Of a stretch of 6,879 nucleotides of DNA, positions 1-5,472 are shown one piece after another. Every line of letters begins with the position of its first letter. Positions within the stretch are counted from its first letter, which is position 1. The translations under genes and the position numbers were made by a program. Location of the stretch: positions 1 to 6,879 of the forward strand of contig JAHRXB010000190.1 in the NCBI GenBank assembly GCA_019104905.1, given 5' to 3'. Source of the stretch: Bdellovibrio sp. (GTDB lineage Bacteria; Bdellovibrionota; Bdellovibrionia; Bdellovibrionales; Bdellovibrionaceae). The notes under the pieces were generated by a model. It saw only the letters and a program-made list of their open reading frames with translations, did not search any database and was not told the DNA's origin.

Positions 1-845
1 GAGAATTGCATTGCAGCATCGAAGCCATCAATTAGTGGGGCATCTTCTTGTCCTGGCATCAAAACATACATTAAGAATAGATCTGTTCCGCGGCGCTTTG
101 CAATTGATCTCCATTTTTCTGTAGTTTTTGATATATTTTTAAAAAGGTAAGTATGATAAACGATTAAGAGTGGCTTGTCGTTTACTCTGATATATCGTTT
201 ATCAGAAAAATAGTGGTCCAATAAATGGGTAATAAAAAGTTCGTCATCGAGATCGTTGTGGGATTGTTCCATAAGAACCTCCCGCTCCGAGCCTTTGTTG
301 TCTGAAAAGCCGTGCCATGTACGTGTCCAACTATCATTTGCCCAGAATAAGCAAAACGGAAAGTCTAGCTCTTTGTCTTTCAAGAATAAGTTTAGTGGAC
401 CATCAAGCAAACGTTTCCCGTTGAACCAGTAGTAGTAAAAGCAAAAGCCATATATTCCATAATTTTTCGCAAGATCAATTTGCTGACTCCATGTACTTTT
501 CTCAAGTAGGTTATAAAAGCCAACATCGTGTGGTAGGTGAGGTTGATGGTGCCCTTCGTACTGTGGTGTTGCCTTCGTCGCATTAACCCATTCTGTAAAG
601 TTTTTTCCCCACCACTGGTCATTTTCTTTATTCGTGTGAAACTGAGTTAGGTAGAGCGCGATATGTTTTACGCGGCTAACCTCTTGTGAAGTAAGGTTAT
701 GAGCTTTGTATTTCACAAAAGAACTTCCCAGGCCGGAAGATGAATTGGAATGCTTAATAAACTCTTTTTCGTATAATTTGCTATTGTTGATAGAAGAGCG
801 GAAGATAGTCTTTCTTATTCTTCGTGCTATTTTTTTTATATTCAT
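1..845 (-). CDS. WbsX-type glycosyltransferase, partial (C-terminus beyond left edge)
   Basis: A minus-strand reading frame of 281 codons opens at the ATG at 845-843 and leaves the window at position 1 without a stop. From about residue 62 it carries the series of motifs typical of the WbsX family (Glyco_tran_WbsX): IALYLTQFH (62-70), WWGKNFTEW (78-86), a GHHQPHLP stretch (98-105), YGIYGFCFYYYWFNGKRLL (129-147), DFPFCLFWANDSWTRTW (161-177) and KRYIRVNDKPLLIVY (216-230). Family members occur in O-antigen and capsule clusters and are thought to transfer a sugar during polysaccharide assembly; donor and acceptor cannot be read from the sequence. About 60 basic, polar residues precede the first motif, whereas many WbsX proteins start almost at it. 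The gene lies 111 bp after rfbC with no terminator visible between them, so co-transcription is likely. The ribosome binding site is weak (CAGG, 853-856). Confidence 0.9.
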   Translation of the reverse strand, partial: MNIKKIARRIRKTIFRSSINNSKLYEKEFIKHSNSSSGLGSSFVKYKAHNLTSQEVSRVKHIALYLTQFHTNKENDQWWGKNFTEWVNATKATPQYEGHHQPHLPHDVGFYNLLEKSTWSQQIDLAKNYGIYGFCFYYYWFNGKRLLDGPLNLFLKDKELDFPFCLFWANDSWTRTWHGFSDNKGSEREVLMEQSHNDLDDELFITHLLDHYFSDKRYIRVNDKPLLIVYHTYLFKNISKTTEKWRSIAKRRGTDLFLMYVLMPGQEDAPLIDGFDAAMQF

Positions 846-956
846 TTGTGCCTGTGTTCTATTTGTAACTGTAGGTTGTTGAGATTTATGTGTTTATAAT
901 GTTTAAGCGAATATGGCTTGGATTAATGCTGTTTGCGACTCATGTGACAAGATACT
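846..956. other. Intergenic gap rfbC-wbsX
   Basis: This is 111 bp of AT-rich sequence between the rfbC stop and the start of the WbsX-like gene. I see no stem-loop with a T-run and no convincing -35/-10 pair; only a loose ATTATAA (minus strand) is present. It is probably an untranslated spacer inside one transcript. Confidence 0.5.
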
Positions 957-1481
957 TTATGTGAACTTCTCGCAAGATGAGTCTTTGGGGCTCAGCGTGT
1001 ATTCAATTGATGGCCAGTTAATTCGTAATGGCGGGCTATTCCAGTAGAGGGATCTTTCTGTTTTAGGATTATATTCAGCATCCACCTTATACAACACATC
1101 CGCCCCCTCCTTCGAAGTCACACAAAACCCATGCGCAAACCCTGCGGGAATCCAGAACCAACTAGGTTCATCTCCGCGAAGAGTAACCGAAACGTGCTGC
1201 CCATAGGTTGGAGAATCCTTGCGAATATCCACAGCAACATCAAAAATTTCGCCGTTAAGGCAAGTCACAAGCTTTCCTTGCGCTGGATCTGTCTGATAAT
1301 GAAGTCCACGCAAAACGCCATACTTCGAACGGGAAAAATTATCCTGTACAAACTCAGCAGGAAGGCCCAGCTCTTTAAATTTTTCTAAGTTGAATCTTTC
1401 GGTAAAAAAACCGCGATCATCGTGAAAAGCTTTTAGCTTAATTAGTTTCAAGCCTTTAATCGGAAACTCAATAATCTCCAT
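957..1481 (-). CDS. rfbC: dTDP-4-dehydrorhamnose 3,5-epimerase
   Basis: This 174-residue protein is RfbC/RmlC, the cytoplasmic cupin enzyme that epimerises C3 and C5 of dTDP-4-keto-6-deoxy-D-glucose, the third step to dTDP-L-rhamnose. Family landmarks are FHDDRGFFTE (19-28), FVQDNFSRSK (44-53), VLRGLHYQ with the catalytic-type His61 (56-63), QGKLV (68-72), FDVAVDIRKDSPTYG (80-94), WIPAGFAHGF (110-119), the conserved Tyr131 and, near the end, LSPKD with Asp167, the usual partner of the histidine. The length is slightly below the usual 180 or so because the tail after LSPKD is short. The ATG shares one base with the rfbA stop (TAATG), so translation is probably coupled; the AAGGAAAA inside the end of rfbA can serve as ribosome binding site. 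All expected active-site residues are present, so it should be functional. Confidence 0.97.
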   Translation of the reverse strand: MEIIEFPIKGLKLIKLKAFHDDRGFFTERFNLEKFKELGLPAEFVQDNFSRSKYGVLRGLHYQTDPAQGKLVTCLNGEIFDVAVDIRKDSPTYGQHVSVTLRGDEPSWFWIPAGFAHGFCVTSKEGADVLYKVDAEYNPKTERSLYWNSPPLRINWPSIEYTLSPKDSSCEKFT

Positions 1482-2356
1482 TACGCTAATTTTCCTTCAA
1501 CAGCTTTGATTAAGTAGTCTTTGTAAGAGGACTTCGGATATGAGTCAATAATCTTAATCAAAGTTTGTTTATCGTAAAAGCCTTTGTAAAGAGCAACTTC
1601 TTCAAGACACGCAATCTTCAAGCCCTGACGCTCTTCGATCGTTTGAACAAACATAGAAGAGGAAATCAACGACTCAGGCGTTCCTGTGTCCAACCACGCG
1701 ACTCCGCGACCAAGACGCTCTACGGACAGGCTGCCTTCATTGAGATACATTCTATTTAAATCTGTGATCTCAAGTTCACCACGGGCAGAGGGCTTTAAAC
1801 TCTTAGCTTTTTCCACAACAGTGCCATCATAGAAGTACAAACCTGTGACGGCCCAATTTGACTTTGGAGCTTTTGGTTTCTCTTCGATGCTAAGAGCTCT
1901 TGCATCTTTATCGAACTCGACGACACCATATCGTTCAGGATCGTTCACGTGGTAAGCGAACACGCGAGCCCCTTTTTCAATCTTCGCAGCAGACGAAAGT
2001 TGCTGAGGCATGCTGTGCCCGTAAAACAGATTATCCCCCAGAATGAGGCATGTGGGACTGTTTTTGATAAAATGTTCGCCGATCAAAAATGCCTGGGAAA
2101 TTCCTTCTGGTTTAGGCTGTACAGCGTACTCAAGTTTGATACCAAAGTTAGAACCATCGCCCAAAAGATCCTGAATTAGAGGAATATCGCGAGGAGTGCT
2201 GATGATCAGAATTTCTTGAATTCCACCAAGCATCAAGGTTGAAAGCGGATAATAGATTGTTGGCTTATCATAAACGGGGAGAAGTTGTTTCGAAACACAC
2301 TTTGTTGTGGGAAATAAACGTGTACCACTACCGCCAGCAAGAACAATACCCTTCAT
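1481..2356 (-). CDS. rfbA: Glucose-1-phosphate thymidylyltransferase
   Basis: This 291-residue protein is RfbA/RmlA, which joins dTTP and glucose-1-phosphate to give dTDP-glucose and pyrophosphate, the first and usually feedback-controlled step of the pathway. The nucleotidyltransferase signature [11 protein letters not shown] (8-18) opens the protein. It is followed by [11 protein letters not shown] (22-32), [11 protein letters not shown] (80-90), LGDNLFYG with metal-binding Asp108 (106-113), IEEKP (157-161), GLYFYD (172-177), GELEITDLN (193-201) and [10 protein letters not shown] with the second metal-type Asp223 (221-230). Length matches the family. The start is fixed by a perfect AGGAGG eight bases upstream (2365-2370). 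It overlaps rfbC by one base, and no terminator is visible between the two genes. It has its own upstream region, divergent to a small ribbon-helix-helix gene, rather than following rfbB directly as in the common rfbBDAC order. Confidence 0.98.
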   Translation of the reverse strand: MKGIVLAGGSGTRLFPTTKCVSKQLLPVYDKPTIYYPLSTLMLGGIQEILIISTPRDIPLIQDLLGDGSNFGIKLEYAVQPKPEGISQAFLIGEHFIKNSPTCLILGDNLFYGHSMPQQLSSAAKIEKGARVFAYHVNDPERYGVVEFDKDARALSIEEKPKAPKSNWAVTGLYFYDGTVVEKAKSLKPSARGELEITDLNRMYLNEGSLSVERLGRGVAWLDTGTPESLISSSMFVQTIEERQGLKIACLEEVALYKGFYDKQTLIKIIDSYPKSSYKDYLIKAVEGKLA

Positions 2357-2369
2357 GATTTTCTCCTCC

Positions 2370-2385
2370 TAAAAGCGGAATCATA
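2370..2385 (-). promoter_or_regulatory. Predicted rfbA promoter core
   Basis: On the minus strand a -10 like TATGAT (2385-2380) is followed by TCCGCTTTTA, which runs straight into the AGGAGG of rfbA. The whole 16-bp segment matches the rfbB promoter core at 5304-5319 in 14 positions, which is the main reason for calling it. A T-run of nine lies just upstream; the -35 at the standard distance (TGGAAC) is poor, so strength or activator dependence is unclear. Confidence 0.5.
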
Positions 2386-2409
2386 GTCAAAAAAAAATGA
2401 AGGTTCCAG

Positions 2410-2437
2410 ATTCTTTTTAAGCCCCGTGCTGCGTCAA
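2410..2437 (-). promoter_or_regulatory. Upstream promoter-like block of rfbA shared with rfbB
   Basis: Read on the minus strand, TTGACG (2437-2432), a 16-bp spacer with GCACGGGG, and AAGAAT (2415-2410) form a plausible second promoter. The same arrangement, TTGACG, CACCGGGG, 16-bp spacing and AAGAAC, lies upstream of rfbB. It could be an additional promoter or an activator site. It overlaps the start region of the divergent ribbon-helix-helix gene. Confidence 0.4.
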
Positions 2438-2438
2438 G

Positions 2439-2621
2439 TTGGTTAAAACCTTTCGTCTTGATCCTGATGTCTTGGAATGGCTTGAGATTGAGGGTGAAAA
2501 ACAAGGAATGGGCTATCAGACGTTTCTGAATTGGTTTCTGCGTAAATCCATGGACGGCAACGCATCGCTTGAAGAGCGAATCGAGCGGCTAGAGCAAGTT
2601 GTTTACAAAAAGAAGGCTTAG
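2439..2621 (+). CDS. Small ribbon-helix-helix (BrnA/CopG-like) protein, possibly N-terminally truncated
   Basis: A 60-residue frame from a TTG codon encodes a compact ribbon-helix-helix fold: a strand TFRLD (4-8), helix A around DVLEWLEIEGEKQG (10-23), the turn MGY, and helix B QTFLNWFLRKSM (27-38). A charged coiled-coil-like tail follows (LEERIERLEQVV, 44-55). The RLDPDVLEW and GYQTFLN pattern resembles BrnA/CopG antitoxins, which bind DNA as dimers and often repress their own promoter. No toxin gene adjoins it. The start is uncertain: there is no good ribosome binding site before the TTG, and seven codons upstream in the same frame is a stop (TAA 2418-2420) that ends a short ATG frame (2397). 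It may therefore be a decayed antitoxin or a leaderless gene. It is divergent to rfbA (82 bp) and converges on the BolA-like gene (20 bp). Confidence 0.6.
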   Translation: MVKTFRLDPDVLEWLEIEGEKQGMGYQTFLNWFLRKSMDGNASLEERIERLEQVVYKKKA

Positions 2622-2641
2622 CGCTTAGATCGAGATGCTTG

Positions 2642-2968
2642 CTAGTTTGCGGCATCCCTGGCGACGCGTTTGTTTGTGCTGGTCTGCGTCTCTTCGTTCA
2701 TTTTTTTATAGTCAACCCAAGTGCTGTCTTCGCTCTTAGATACTAAGACAAAAGCAATATCGAAATTATTCAGCAAGTTTGGTTCAGATTGATTGATTAG
2801 TTGTAGAGTTGTCGTAAGACGTTCAACTAACGAAAGTCCCTCGAATTGCGAAGAGACGATTTTGATGGTTCCAATAGAGCCATTGGCCTTTAGTACGCTG
2901 ACAGAATCCGGTGTCAAACTTTTAGACAATAAGGAATCTATTCTTAAAGATACTTCAAAAATATCCAT
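2642..2968 (-). CDS. Small BolA-like protein paired with HEPN gene
   Basis: This encodes a 108-residue protein that I recognise only by pattern. The predicted order is helix (about 8-17), strand (21-29), strand IGTIKIVSS (32-40), the segment QFEGLSLVER (41-50) leading a long helix, and strand FDIAFVLVSKSED (69-81). This alpha-beta-beta-alpha-beta order and the FEGLSLVER sequence match the BolA/IbaG family, where F-x-G-x-x-x-V-x-R-H is the hallmark. Here the residue after Arg50 is Leu51, not the histidine used for metal and cluster binding, so a glutaredoxin/Fe-S role is doubtful and nucleic-acid or protein binding is more likely. A polar tail of about 27 residues follows the domain. The start overlaps the end of the HEPN gene by 25 bases and has its own Shine-Dalgarno, so both proteins are probably made from one mRNA. 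It could instead be an unrelated alpha/beta partner. Confidence 0.75.
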   Translation of the reverse strand: MDIFEVSLRIDSLLSKSLTPDSVSVLKANGSIGTIKIVSSQFEGLSLVERLTTTLQLINQSEPNLLNNFDIAFVLVSKSEDSTWVDYKKMNEETQTSTNKRVARDAAN

Positions 2969-3378
2969 TTTGTGATCTCCCTATAGGCTACTTTGAGGCT
3001 GGCAGCGTCCTCGCGTTTGATTACTTTCCTCTGATATCGATCTTGCATGTTCCATGCCGTTCCTATTAGGTTATAATGCGCATGAATGCCGCTGTCAGCT
3101 TTGATATCTGCGATTAGCGACTGTTGTAGGTTGTAATTATAGACAGCAATCTCCGGCAAGTCATGTCCCCACGGGTGCTCCTTGTTGTTGTTTTTTGCAT
3201 AGACTGCCTTCATGGCAAGCTCTGTGGCCATGTGGCCCATGTGAAGAACTTGGTAGAAGATTCTTCTGCTGTATGCGACCCTCATGAGGATCAAGAGTTC
3301 ATCAGAGTTCTCTTTTAGGCGGCTCGCATCTGAAAAGCCTGTTTTTCCAAAAAGCCCCGTGTCGCTTCGCTTTAGCAT
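2944..3378 (-). CDS. HEPN-domain-like protein
   Basis: This 144-residue, largely helical protein has the look of a HEPN domain: the segment LILMRVAYSRRIFYQVLHMGHMATELAMKAVYAKNN (28-63) corresponds to the first helix pair with its AxELAxKA signature. GHDLPEIA (71-78) is the usual GHDL turn, and the C-terminal WNMQDRYQRK (109-118) with the final helix (about 123-142) matches the RY end of PF05168-type members. HEPN proteins act as RNases or RNase-like partners in toxin-antitoxin and defence modules, or as non-catalytic scaffolds. The RNase motif R-x4-6-H is not visible in the C-terminal part (no histidine follows R114), so catalysis is doubtful; R39 and H46 are in the wrong helix. The ATG has GGAG five bases upstream, and an in-frame stop lies just before it. 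Its last 25 bases overlap the BolA-like gene, which makes the two a probable functional pair. Confidence 0.75.
   Translation of the reverse strand: MLKRSDTGLFGKTGFSDASRLKENSDELLILMRVAYSRRIFYQVLHMGHMATELAMKAVYAKNNNKEHPWGHDLPEIAVYNYNLQQSLIADIKADSGIHAHYNLIGTAWNMQDRYQRKVIKREDAASLKVAYREITKWIFLKYL
2977..2982 (-). promoter_or_regulatory. Internal Shine-Dalgarno for the BolA-like gene
   Basis: AGGGAG on the minus strand lies eight bases before the ATG at 2968-2966, inside the last codons of the HEPN-like gene. It supports the BolA-like frame as a real gene with this start. Confidence 0.65.
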
Positions 3379-3540
3379 TCGTTCTCCATTTCATATAGTT
3401 GCTCCGGATATCGACACTGCTCGGTCGGCATTTTGCGAAAACTCTCTTTATTTCGTCTCCTCGGAGTCTCACCCTTCGATATAGGTCCAATTGTAAACCC
3501 TATTCCTGATTCACTTTGTTTGCAAAAGCAAGTGGCTTTT
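3379..3540. other. Divergent intergenic region, HEPN-like gene / phd
   Basis: This non-coding stretch separates the minus-strand HEPN-like gene from the plus-strand phd gene. Several short open frames here are not supported by composition or ribosome binding sites. The HEPN promoter probably lies here, but I could not find a convincing -35/-10 pair for it. Confidence 0.45.
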
Positions 3541-3546
3541 TATATA
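3519..3546 (+). promoter_or_regulatory. Predicted phd-vapC promoter
   Basis: TTTGCA (3519-3524) and TATATA (3541-3546) are separated by 16 bp, each matching the consensus in four of six positions. An alternative -10, TATTAT (3556-3561), has a poor -35. Either way the promoter abuts or overlaps the 9-bp repeats described next. Confidence 0.4.
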
Positions 3547-3567
3547 TGACCATGATATTATGACCAT
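3545..3567 (+). repeat. Tandem 9-bp repeats, likely Phd operator
   Basis: TATGACCAT occurs at 3545-3553 and again at 3559-3567, separated by five bases, between the predicted promoter and the phd ribosome binding site (AAGGGG, 3574-3579). Phd antitoxins repress their own operon by binding paired sites beside the promoter, so these repeats are the natural operator candidate. A direct rather than inverted arrangement is somewhat unusual. Confidence 0.5.
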
Positions 3568-3585
3568 AGTAAAAAGGGGCTACTT

Positions 3586-3834
3586 ATGGCGAATAAAAAA
3601 ATGCCGGCGGGACAGTTTAAGGCTCAGTGTTTGATGGTGATGGATCGGGTTAAAAAATATGGCCAAGCTGTCGTTGTTACCAAGCACGGAAAGCCTGTTG
3701 TTAAGGTTGTTCCCGCACAAAATGACTCTGAAGAAGAAAAGATGAGCCCTTTTGGAAGCATGTCAGGCACGATCGAAGTTCAAGGAGATGTCGTCGGATC
3801 TCTTAGCGAGAAATGGGATGCCGATGAAAAATGA
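3586..3834 (+). CDS. phd: Phd/YefM-family antitoxin
   Basis: This 82-residue protein has the Phd/YefM layout. The N-terminal DNA-binding half holds KKMPAGQFKAQCLMVMDRVKKYGQAVVVTKHGKPVVKVVP (4-43), where the lysine-x-x-A-x-x-F-K start, the V-x-K-x-G-K-P-V-V-K-V-V-P core and the spacing are diagnostic. The acidic C-terminal half (about 46-82) ends in GDVVGSLSEKWD (67-78), the usual toxin-neutralising tail. It is expected to bind and inhibit the VapC toxin and, with it, repress the operon. The ATG is preceded by AAGGGG at six bases. Its end overlaps the vapC start by 17 bases, typical for coupled antitoxin-toxin pairs. The reading direction opposes the surrounding rfb genes, which suggests the module came in by transfer. 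Confidence 0.93.
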   Translation: MANKKMPAGQFKAQCLMVMDRVKKYGQAVVVTKHGKPVVKVVPAQNDSEEEKMSPFGSMSGTIEVQGDVVGSLSEKWDADEK

Positions 3835-4249
3835 AGCCATTCTTCTTGATACTCACGCGTGGCTTTGGATTGCGATGGGCCATGAGAAAATGGCCAAAGG
3901 GCCGTCACGCAAACTTGTGGATCGGGCTTTTCAGGCTGCGGGCTTATCCATTTCGGCAATTTCTCTTTGGGAAATCAGTATGCTTGAGGCTAAGGGGAGA
4001 ATCACCTTGGCGCAGCCTTGCCTTGACTGGATTCAGCAGTCCCTCGAATCACTGCGCCTTGAGGTTCTTTCTATTTCGCCCGAGGTCGCCGTTGAGTCTA
4101 GCCGCCTCCCAGGCGGTTTTCACGGTGACCCCGCAGATCGGATTATCGTGGCCACCGCGCGCAAAGAAAATTTAATATTAATGACTCAGGATGAGCTGAT
4201 TCTTGCTTATTCAAAACAAGGACTATTGCGGTCTCTTCCTTGTTTCTGA
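3818..4249 (+). CDS. vapC: VapC-type PIN-domain toxin ribonuclease
   Basis: This 143-residue PIN-domain protein is the toxin partner of the Phd-like antitoxin, expected to cleave RNA with a cluster of acidic residues holding metal. Visible elements are LLDTHAWLW with Asp11 (9-17), ISAISLWEISMLEAKGRI with Glu52 (45-62), the LPGGFHGDPADRIIVATAR signature with Asp104 and Asp107 (97-115) and MTQDE with Asp125 (122-126). All expected acidic positions are intact, so the toxin should be active. I place the start at ATG 3818, inside phd, with GAG seven bases upstream; ATG 3824 is nearly as good, while a longer frame from 3752 would put 22 unrelated residues before the domain. The stop (4247-4249) sits directly against the rfbB stop on the other strand, leaving no room for a terminator. 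Confidence 0.94.
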   Translation: MPMKNEAILLDTHAWLWIAMGHEKMAKGPSRKLVDRAFQAAGLSISAISLWEISMLEAKGRITLAQPCLDWIQQSLESLRLEVLSISPEVAVESSRLPGGFHGDPADRIIVATARKENLILMTQDELILAYSKQGLLRSLPCF

Positions 4250-5281
4250 TTACTTCTTATTCTTTTCTAGTACTTTTTGGGACCATGCAGAGTTAGCTAG
4301 GTACCAGTCGACAGTGGCTTTAAGGCCATCTTCGAAATTCTTGTACTTACGTTCAAAGCCCAAGTCCTTCTGCGCCTTGCTGTCGTCAATGGCATAGCGC
4401 CAGTCATGACCAGCACGGTCCTGAACGAATGAAATGAGCTCCGAATAGCTTTTGCCGTTTTTACGAGGCTGAATGCTATCCAATGTGGCACAAATCGCCT
4501 TCACGACATCTAAATTGCGTCGTTCAGAGTTCCCACCAAAGCAATAAGTTTCGCCGGGTGTCCCGCGCGTCAAAGCCAAGTAAACACCATTGGCATGATC
4601 TTCAACGTGGATCCAGTCGCGAATATTACCGCCATTGCCATAAACAGGAAGGTTTTTTTCTTGTAGGGCATTGGTGATCATCACGGGGATGAGCTTTTCA
4701 GGATATTGGCGGGGACCATAGTTGTTAGAACAATTCGTCGTGACCGTTGGAAGACCATAAGTATGGTGCCAAGCGCGTACAAGATGGTCCGCCCCAGCTT
4801 TTGAAGAAGAGTAAGGAGAATTCGGTTGGTACGGAAGTGCCTCGTGGAACTTTCCGGTTTCGCCAAGTGTTCCATAAACTTCGTCCGTAGAAACTTGAAG
4901 GTAACGGAAGCTTTGTTTTTTTTCTTCGGGCAAAGAAGACCAGTATTTTCGGCTGTTATCTAGAAGGGTGAAGGTGCCGATGATATTTGTCTCAATAAAC
5001 TCTCGAGGGGAATGGATTGAGTTATCAACATGAGACTCTGCTGCAAAGTTTGTCACGGCGTCGAATTGGTACTTTTTAAACAAAGATGCAACAAAGGCGT
5101 CATCAGCAATATCGCCTTTTTCAAAGAAAAGAGTCTTATTGTCGATGAGACCTTCAAGATTTTCAAGATGTCCCGCATAGGTCAATTTATCAAGAACCAC
5201 TACGGTGTGTTTTTGTGAAAGAAGATGTCTGGCAAAACAACTGCCAATAAATCCAGCAGCGCCGGTCACTAAAATTGTCAT
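4250..5281 (-). CDS. rfbB: dTDP-glucose 4,6-dehydratase
   Basis: This 343-residue extended short-chain dehydrogenase/reductase converts dTDP-glucose to dTDP-4-keto-6-deoxyglucose with bound NAD, the second pathway step. It shows the nucleotide-binding TGAAGFIG (6-13), LDKLTYAG (30-37), NFAAESHVDNSI (78-89), catalytic STDEVYG with Asp133 and Glu134 (131-137), the Tyr157-x3-Lys161 pair, SNNYGPRQYPEKLIP (185-199) and GNIRDWIHVEDHANG (218-232). It is a little shorter than the usual 350-360, mainly at the C-terminus. The frame stays open 40 codons upstream, but those residues are not family-like and cover the predicted promoter; ATG 5281 has GGAG eight bases before it and starts the protein exactly at the beta strand of the fold. 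It converges without any gap on vapC. Confidence 0.98.
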   Translation of the reverse strand: MTILVTGAAGFIGSCFARHLLSQKHTVVVLDKLTYAGHLENLEGLIDNKTLFFEKGDIADDAFVASLFKKYQFDAVTNFAAESHVDNSIHSPREFIETNIIGTFTLLDNSRKYWSSLPEEKKQSFRYLQVSTDEVYGTLGETGKFHEALPYQPNSPYSSSKAGADHLVRAWHHTYGLPTVTTNCSNNYGPRQYPEKLIPVMITNALQEKNLPVYGNGGNIRDWIHVEDHANGVYLALTRGTPGETYCFGGNSERRNLDVVKAICATLDSIQPRKNGKSYSELISFVQDRAGHDWRYAIDDSKAQKDLGFERKYKNFEDGLKATVDWYLANSAWSQKVLEKNKK

Positions 5282-5303
5282 AGGATTCTCTCCAAAAGAT
5301 AAA

Positions 5304-5341
5304 TAAAAGCAGAATAATATTCTGGAATCCCCACCAGTCAA
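5304..5341 (-). promoter_or_regulatory. Predicted rfbB promoter with palindrome over the -10
   Basis: On the minus strand TTGACT (5341-5336), a 16-bp spacer and TATTAT (5319-5314) give five-of-six matches at both hexamers, the best promoter in the window. A perfect 7-bp inverted repeat around one central base, CAGAATAATATTCTG (plus strand 5310-5324), covers the -10 and would be an apt repressor site. The segment 5304-5319 matches the rfbA promoter core in 14 of 16 positions. Confidence 0.65.
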
Positions 5342-5357
5342 GTTTTTGGGGGTGTCT

Positions 5358-5385
5358 GTTCTTTTTTCGGTCCCCGGTGCGTCAA
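5358..5385 (-). promoter_or_regulatory. Upstream promoter-like block of rfbB shared with rfbA
   Basis: On the minus strand TTGACG (5385-5380) is followed by CACCGGGG and, after a 16-bp spacer, AAGAAC (5363-5358). The equivalent block, with the same hexamer, G-run and spacing, lies upstream of rfbA at 2410-2437. It could be a second promoter or a site for a common regulator. Confidence 0.4.
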
Positions 5386-5423
5386 AAAATATGCAGGACA
5401 ATTATACTTAGCAATTACTGCTC

Positions 5424-5436
5424 CTTAGATTTTGTG
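5424..5436 (+). repeat. Left 13-bp direct repeat flanking antitoxin-like gene
   Basis: CTTAGATTTTGTG is identical to 5781-5793. This copy lies immediately before the predicted -35 of the antitoxin-like gene. Extending four bases to the left still gives 15 of 17 matches. Confidence 0.7.
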
Positions 5437-5472
5437 TTTACAACATGTAAATACAATTGCAGAATTACATGT
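5437..5472 (+). promoter_or_regulatory. Predicted autoregulated promoter of the antitoxin-like gene
   Basis: TTTACA (5437-5442) and CAGAAT (5460-5465) are 17 bp apart and form a fair promoter. TTTACA-ACA-TGTAAA (5437-5451) is an inverted repeat, and ACATGTAA (5443-5450) is repeated inverted as TTACATGT (5465-5472). Such paired palindromic ACATGT sites over a promoter fit an operator for the ribbon-helix-helix protein encoded just downstream. Confidence 0.5.

Noticed and set aside
392..622. 76-codon minus-strand frame in the left part
   Set aside because: It lies out of frame within the WbsX-type gene, which has strong family motifs in another frame of the same strand.
1131..1388. Plus-strand open frame of 85 codons opposite rfbC
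   Set aside because: It is the antisense shadow of a clearly recognisable rfbC, and its protein resembles nothing.
3302..3490. 62-codon minus-strand frame upstream of the HEPN-like gene
   Set aside because: It overlaps the HEPN-like gene in another frame, has no recognisable domain and no better ribosome binding site.
5325..5352. CCCCA/TGGGG stem as terminator
   Set aside because: It has only five pairs with a 13-base loop, and it encloses the best -35 element in the window, so it is more likely part of the promoter region than a terminator.
5282..5401. 40-codon N-terminal extension of rfbB
   Set aside because: The added residues are not family-like, they cover the predicted promoter and palindrome, and ATG 5281 has a good ribosome binding site and begins exactly at the nucleotide-binding fold.
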